From assembly GCF_008728515.1 (NCBI RefSeq), contig NW_022161823.1:1-64000 (forward strand): a stretch of DNA of 64,000 nt, written 5' to 3'. Made by a program: the position numbers and the translations under genes. Under the pieces are notes generated by a model. It was not told the origin of the DNA and made no database searches. It saw only the letters and a program-made list of their open reading frames with translations. The stretch comes from Papio anubis. Lineage: Eukaryota > Chordata > Mammalia > Primates > Cercopithecidae. Positions within the stretch are counted from its first letter, which is position 1, and each line of letters opens with the position of its first letter. Shown one piece after another: positions 59,469-64,000 of this stretch.

Positions 59469-61174
59469 CTACAAATAAAAGGCATAATATTAAAAACATC
59501 ATAGGGAAAAACATATTTATTTCAAAACACAACTAAAACAGATTTAAGGGGATTTTACAAAACAACTAGGTGTTAATGAAAAATCAGACTGAAACTGAAA
59601 ACCAAAGAATTAATTAGAAGGATGATTGTGACGTGATATTTTCTTCTGGGGCTCATGAATGAATTGTACAGATTTAGGAAACCAATTTTGCCTTAAATAT
59701 AAGTCCTTAAATATCCAGATTTGAATACTAAGGCAAGACAATAGATGTATTTTTAAGCATTAATAACTACTGAGAGAATCCTAAATGCTATACTCACCTT
59801 AGTTAAATCTCAGAGCTACAATGCTTCTCCCAGTCAATATGTGAAATGAAGAAAAAGTCCTGGGATGGGGCAGAATCTGCATGATCATAAACTGTAGCTT
59901 TGGAGAAAGAAATCTAAAAACCAAACTCCTTCAGAGGACTAAAGGAATCACAGATTTTGGGAGCTAGAGAGGATTATAGCAGGTCATTGGCCCAGTTCAT
60001 TTTATAAGAAATAGAAATCTGAGTGACCATGTGTGCCCCTTTATTTACACAGGTTATAGACCTAAGACTGGAATATATGGAGGTACCCTGACCAAGCCCA
60101 GTGTTCTGCATTCCACCTTCACACACACAGCTGCACTGTCGATCCTATCAGATACATGGAAAACAAGTACAGCGGCTATCCTGAAGATACTGGGAATTAT
60201 CCCCATCAGTTGGGCAGCAGGCAAAGGGAGGCCAGGCCGTGTGGTCTTCTGAGACCCTTAACCAGGAACAGGAAGTAGCCCTACTACGCACTGAGGAAAA
60301 TAAAGAACTGGCTATGAGTGTCAAGACTCTATGCAATAATGCTGGTGAGGATTGCAATACAGATTTTTTTTTTTTTGAGACAAGAGTCTTGCTCTGTCGC
60401 CCAGGCTGGAGTGCAGTGGCGCGATCTCAGCTCACTGCAAGCTCCGCTTCCCGGGTTCACGCCATTCTCCTGCCTCAGCCTCCTGAGTAGCTGGGACTAC
60501 AGGTGCCCACCATCACGCCCGGTTAATTTTTGCATTTTTAGTAGAGATGGGGTTTCACCGTGTTAGCCAGGATAGTCTCGATCTCCTGACCTCGTGATCC
60601 GCCCATCTCAGCCTCCCAAAGTGCTGGGATTACAGGCGTGAGCCACCTCGCCCGGCCTACAATACAGATTCTTATCATCAAAATCTATCAGCATGATTTT
60701 ACTGTTGACTTTTTAGGGGTAGAGGAGGACAGCCAAGTATTTCTGAACACAAAATCACAACGGGATTCAACAAGGCTTTTCATTACCAAAGTTTTTCATT
60801 AACAGCCTCCAGATCATTTTCAGCAATGGGGGCTTTCGTGTATTTATTTGCTCTCTTGTTTCGAATAGAAAAACCAATCCATTCAAGATTACCAAGGAAG
60901 TCTGTCCTAAGAAATCATTCTAGAGACAGAGAACAAACTAAATGTACTCACATTAAAGAATTAAATGCTTTACTAACATTTGTTCCAAATCAGTAATTTA
61001 GAAGACAATCTAGCACACACACAAAATCCTTTGAAATCATGATGATGTAATCAGAAAAATGAATTGCAAAAACACGGTTAACAAAGTAACAATAATTAAT
61101 AATATACCACATAAGCTTTAATTATATACTAGGATATCATAAAACATAACAAACATCGTAAAAACATAACTTAC
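59469..61174 (-). other. PNPT1: PNPT1 intron 14
   Basis: A 1,706-nt GT-AG intron containing one Alu. The rest (59480-60360, 60660-61170) has nothing recognised. Confidence 0.92.
60363..60657 (-). mobile_element. Alu SINE (AluY-like)
   Basis: Full-length minus copy with caatacagatt on both sides. Confidence 0.96.
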
Positions 61175-61245
61175 TTTATAGCTGTTATAACTTGATCTGA
61201 CTTAATACTGGATTCTAATGAATCAAATGTAACGGTACAAAGCAC
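61175..61245 (-). CDS. PNPT1: PNPT1 exon 14
   Basis: This 71-nt exon encodes VLCTVTFDSLESSIKSDQVI plus TAI (393-415) and two bases of N416. S405 replaces the Gly I recall in the human protein. The acceptor is ctttttttag and the donor AAA|gtaagt. Confidence 0.97.
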
Positions 61246-61612
61246 CTAAAAAAGAAAAAGAATTCCTCAGGCTTTAATATACTAACCACAAAGATGAAAA
61301 CTAAAAATATTTGAAGAATCCAACTCACTCTTAAAAAAATGGGATAAGTACATCCTACACAAAGCTTGCCATGCTACTAAGTGCAGTATACACTTATTTG
61401 TTCTACAAATATTCATACTATATGTAAACCTCAATAATCCAAAGTTCTAACATTGCACAGACTATATATGTAAAGCACTGCACTAGGAGTGCTGGGGAAA
61501 GAAGGCATGAAAAGAAAGCAATATTTTTAAGAACTATGTATGAGAGTACGCTAAGGAAGCCTCAATACAGGTTCAGCCAATACGACTGCCTGCTTAAAAT
61601 TAAAAAAAAATC

Positions 61613-61915
61613 AGGCCAGGCGTGGTGGCCCACACCTGTAACCCCAGCACTTTGGGAGGCTGAGGTGGGCGGATCACGAGGTCAGGAGTTCGAGATCAGC
61701 CTGGCCAATATGGTGAAACCCTGTCTCTACTAAAAATACAAAAATTAGCTGTGCATGGTGGCGTGTGTCTGTAGCCCTAGCTACTTGGGACGCTGAAGCA
61801 GAAAAATAGCTTGAACCCGAGAAGCGGAGCTTGCAGTGAGCCGAGATTGCACCACTGTACTCCAGCCTGGGCAACAGAGCAAGTCTCCATCTCAGAAAAA
61901 GAAAAAAAAAAATTA
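61613..61915 (+). mobile_element. Alu SINE
   Basis: Full-length copy with an A-rich tail. Confidence 0.95.
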
Positions 61916-62091
61916 AGAAAATCAGTCTTCTTTGTAGAGACATAACATAATCCAGAGACTCTACAATGTATCATTCACAACATCCAGAAAACAACCTACA
62001 AGGAAACAGGGCCCCTTCTCAAGAAATAAGAACAGGAATGGAGGCTGATTCTGAGTAGATGAAGATGGTGGATTAGCAGACAAAAGATTTC

Positions 62092-62389
62092 TTTTTTTTT
62101 TTTTTTTTTGAGACACAGTCTTGCTCTGTTGCCCAGGCTGGAGTGCAGGGGCACGATCTTGCTCACTGCAACCTCCGCCTCCTGGATTCAGACAATTCTC
62201 CTACCTCAGCCTCCTAAGTAGCTGGGACTACAGGTGTGTGCCACCACACCCGGTTAATTTTTTGTATTTTTAGTAGAGATGGGGTTTCACTGTATTAGCC
62301 AGGATAATCTCAATCTCCTGACCTCATGATCCACTGGCCTTGGCCTCCCAAAGTGCTGGGATTACAGGTGTGAGCCACCACGCCCGGCG
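62092..62389 (-). mobile_element. Alu SINE
   Basis: Full-length minus copy flanked by gacaaaagattt duplications. Confidence 0.96.
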
Positions 62390-62394
62390 ACAAA

Positions 62395-63650
62395 AGATTT
62401 TTAACAGCTATTATAACTATACTCAAAGGACATTAAAAAAAAAAAGTGGAAATTCTACAATTGAAAACTTTAATATCTCATAATGGAAAGGAGATAGCAA
62501 GAGTCAGTAAGCATGAAGATGAATGAACCGAAATTGTCTAATTTGCAGAAGAGAGGAAAGAGAATATAGTTGCAGTGACCTGTGGGACCGTATCAAAAGG
62601 ATACGTGCAGCTGCAATTCCAGAAGGCAAGAAGAGAGAAAATGAGCCAGGAAAAAATATTTGAAGAAATAATCGATGAAAATTCTCAAGTTTGGTGAAAG
62701 ACATGAATGTACAGATTTAGGCTCAGGACACTTTTAGCAGGATAAATTCAAAGGAAATCATACCTTTCAATCATAATGCTGAAAACCAAAGATAAGGAGC
62801 AAATCTTGAAAGCACCCACATGAAAACAATAATAATATATAAGGAAGAATGATTTGAATGTATCTTTTTCATCAGAAAAACATGGAGAACAAAAACCACT
62901 GAAACATATTTAGGTGCTAAAAGAAAAAAAGGCTCACCCCAGAATTCTATACCCAGCAAAAAGATTCTTTGTACACAGAGGCAAAATAAAGACATTTCAG
63001 AAAAACAAAAGATAAGAATTTGTTAATAGAAAACTCATATGATGGGCTGGGCGCGGTGGCTCACACCTGTAATCCCCAGCACTTTGGGAGGCCGAGGCGG
63101 GCGGGTCACGAGGTCAGGAGATCGAGACCATCCTGGCTAACACGGTGAAACCCAGTCTCTACTAAAAATACAAAAAAATTAGCCGGGCATGTTGGTGGCC
63201 AGCTGTAGTCCCAGCTACTCGGGAGACTGAGGCAGAAGAATGGCGTGAACCCAGAAGGCAGAGCTTGCTGTGAGTCGAGATCGCGCCACAGATCACCCTA
63301 CTGCACTCCAGCCTGGGCAACAGAGCGAGACTCCATCTCAAAAAAAGAAAACTCACAGGATGATATTAAAGGAAGTCTTGTCAGAATGAAGGGAAATGAT
63401 ACTGGATCCACACTTGGATCTTCAGAAAGGAATAAAAAGCACCAGAAATGGTAAATATGTGGGCCAATATAAAAGCCTGTCTTTTTCTTATTACTTCTTT
63501 AAAAGACATGATTGTAGGAAAGTTGTAACACCGCCTTGTGGGGGTTTATGACACATACAGATGTAACTCATAAGACAACTGCAATATAAAGGATAGAAGA
63601 GGTGGGAAATGCACCTAAATGGTTTCAAAGTTTCTTCATTTTATATTAAG
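62395..63650 (+). mobile_element. L1-family remnant interrupted by an Alu
   Basis: 'gctgaaaaccaaagataagg', 'ccagaattctatacccagca' and 'gcaccagaaatggtaaatat' are well-known old L1 blocks in plus orientation. The copy is split by the Alu at 63043. Confidence 0.6.
63043..63347 (+). mobile_element. Alu SINE (AluY-like)
   Basis: Full-length copy with gaaaactca on both flanks and a small insertion 'cagatcaccctac' in the right arm. Confidence 0.95.
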
Positions 63651-63683
63651 TGGTACAAAATTAATTCTAAAAAGACTGTGAGG

Positions 63684-63835
63684 GCCTGGCATGGTGGCTC
63701 ACGCCTGTAATACCAGCACTTTGGGAGGCCAAGGCAGGAGGACTGGACTGCTGGAGCCCAGGAATTCAAGACTAGCCTGGGCAATATGGCAAAACCCTGT
63801 CTCTACAAAAATTTTTAAAAATAAATAAATAAAAA
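63684..63835 (+). mobile_element. Alu left-monomer fragment
   Basis: A single arm ending in an aaataaataaataaa tail. Confidence 0.88.
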
Positions 63836-64000
63836 GACCTGTAAGAAGTTATGAATGTATGCTGTAATTTCTACAGTAATCACTGGAAAATAATTCAGAG
63901 GTACAGCTAAAAAATAAATAGGCAAATTAAAATAAAATTCTAAAAAAATATTTAATTCATTCAAAAAGAAGGCTGAATGAAAGTAAAAAATAGAGAAACA
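63836..64000. other. A/T-rich end of window
   Basis: Nothing recognised. Confidence 0.4.

Larger units (their letters stand above)
61246..64000 (-). other. PNPT1: PNPT1 intron 13 (partial)
   Basis: The sequence upstream of exon 14 runs to the window edge. I searched for the exon encoding the residues before Val393 and did not find it. It holds four Alus and an L1-like segment. 61260-61610 has nothing recognised. Confidence 0.85.

Noticed and set aside
62395..63040. a possible Lys-rich coding segment
   Set aside because: It matches old L1 sequence and is interrupted by stops in all useful frames.

Overview
The window is primate nuclear DNA, most likely from an Old World monkey (Cercopithecidae). 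Two lines of evidence support this. First, it is packed with Alu SINEs, about 75 recognisable copies or fragments in 64 kb. Second, the youngest, least diverged copies (near 25566, 29275, 35286 and 43334) carry variants I associate with cercopithecid AluY lineages: 'ggctcaagcctg', 'ccgagacgggcgg' and, in the last three, 'gagatccggccac' or a one-base variant. The species cannot be fixed from the sequence alone. The gene order matches human 2p16.1.

Two genes are present, both on the minus strand and both incomplete. PPP4R3B (SMEK2), a regulatory subunit of protein phosphatase 4, contributes its CpG-island promoter (about 16.6-17.6 kb) and coding exons 1-3 (16914 down to 3567), which encode residues 1-99 of the EVH1-like N-terminal domain. 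The rest of the gene lies left of the window. PNPT1, the mitochondrial polynucleotide phosphorylase, contributes its last fifteen coding exons (14-28 in the human numbering), from 61245 down to the stop codon at 36727. These encode residues 393-783: the second RNase PH core, the KH domain and the S1 domain. Its first thirteen exons lie right of the window. Every exon junction joins in frame and the reported catalytic residues are intact, so both genes look functional.

The layout is: 1-3566 PPP4R3B intron 3; 3567-16914 exons 3 to 1, with an 11.4-kb intron 2; 16.6-17.6 kb promoter island; 17.7-36.1 kb intergenic DNA made of Alus, L2 and L1 remnants, a MER1-type DNA transposon and an intact solitary class I LTR with a 4-bp target duplication; 36.1-36.7 kb PNPT1 3' UTR; 36.7-61.2 kb PNPT1 exons 28 to 14; 61.2-64 kb PNPT1 intron 13.

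The most interesting details are small-scale. There is a GC-AG intron in each gene, three very short repeat-free introns in PNPT1, an Alu inserted 37 nt upstream of a PNPT1 splice acceptor, a possible NAGNAG acceptor, promoter motifs (two TCTCGCGA cores, YY1, and a ZNF143-type site), and two clusters of short palindromes inside PNPT1 introns. I saw no CRISPR array, operon, tRNA or rRNA gene, and no evidence of a new multi-gene system.
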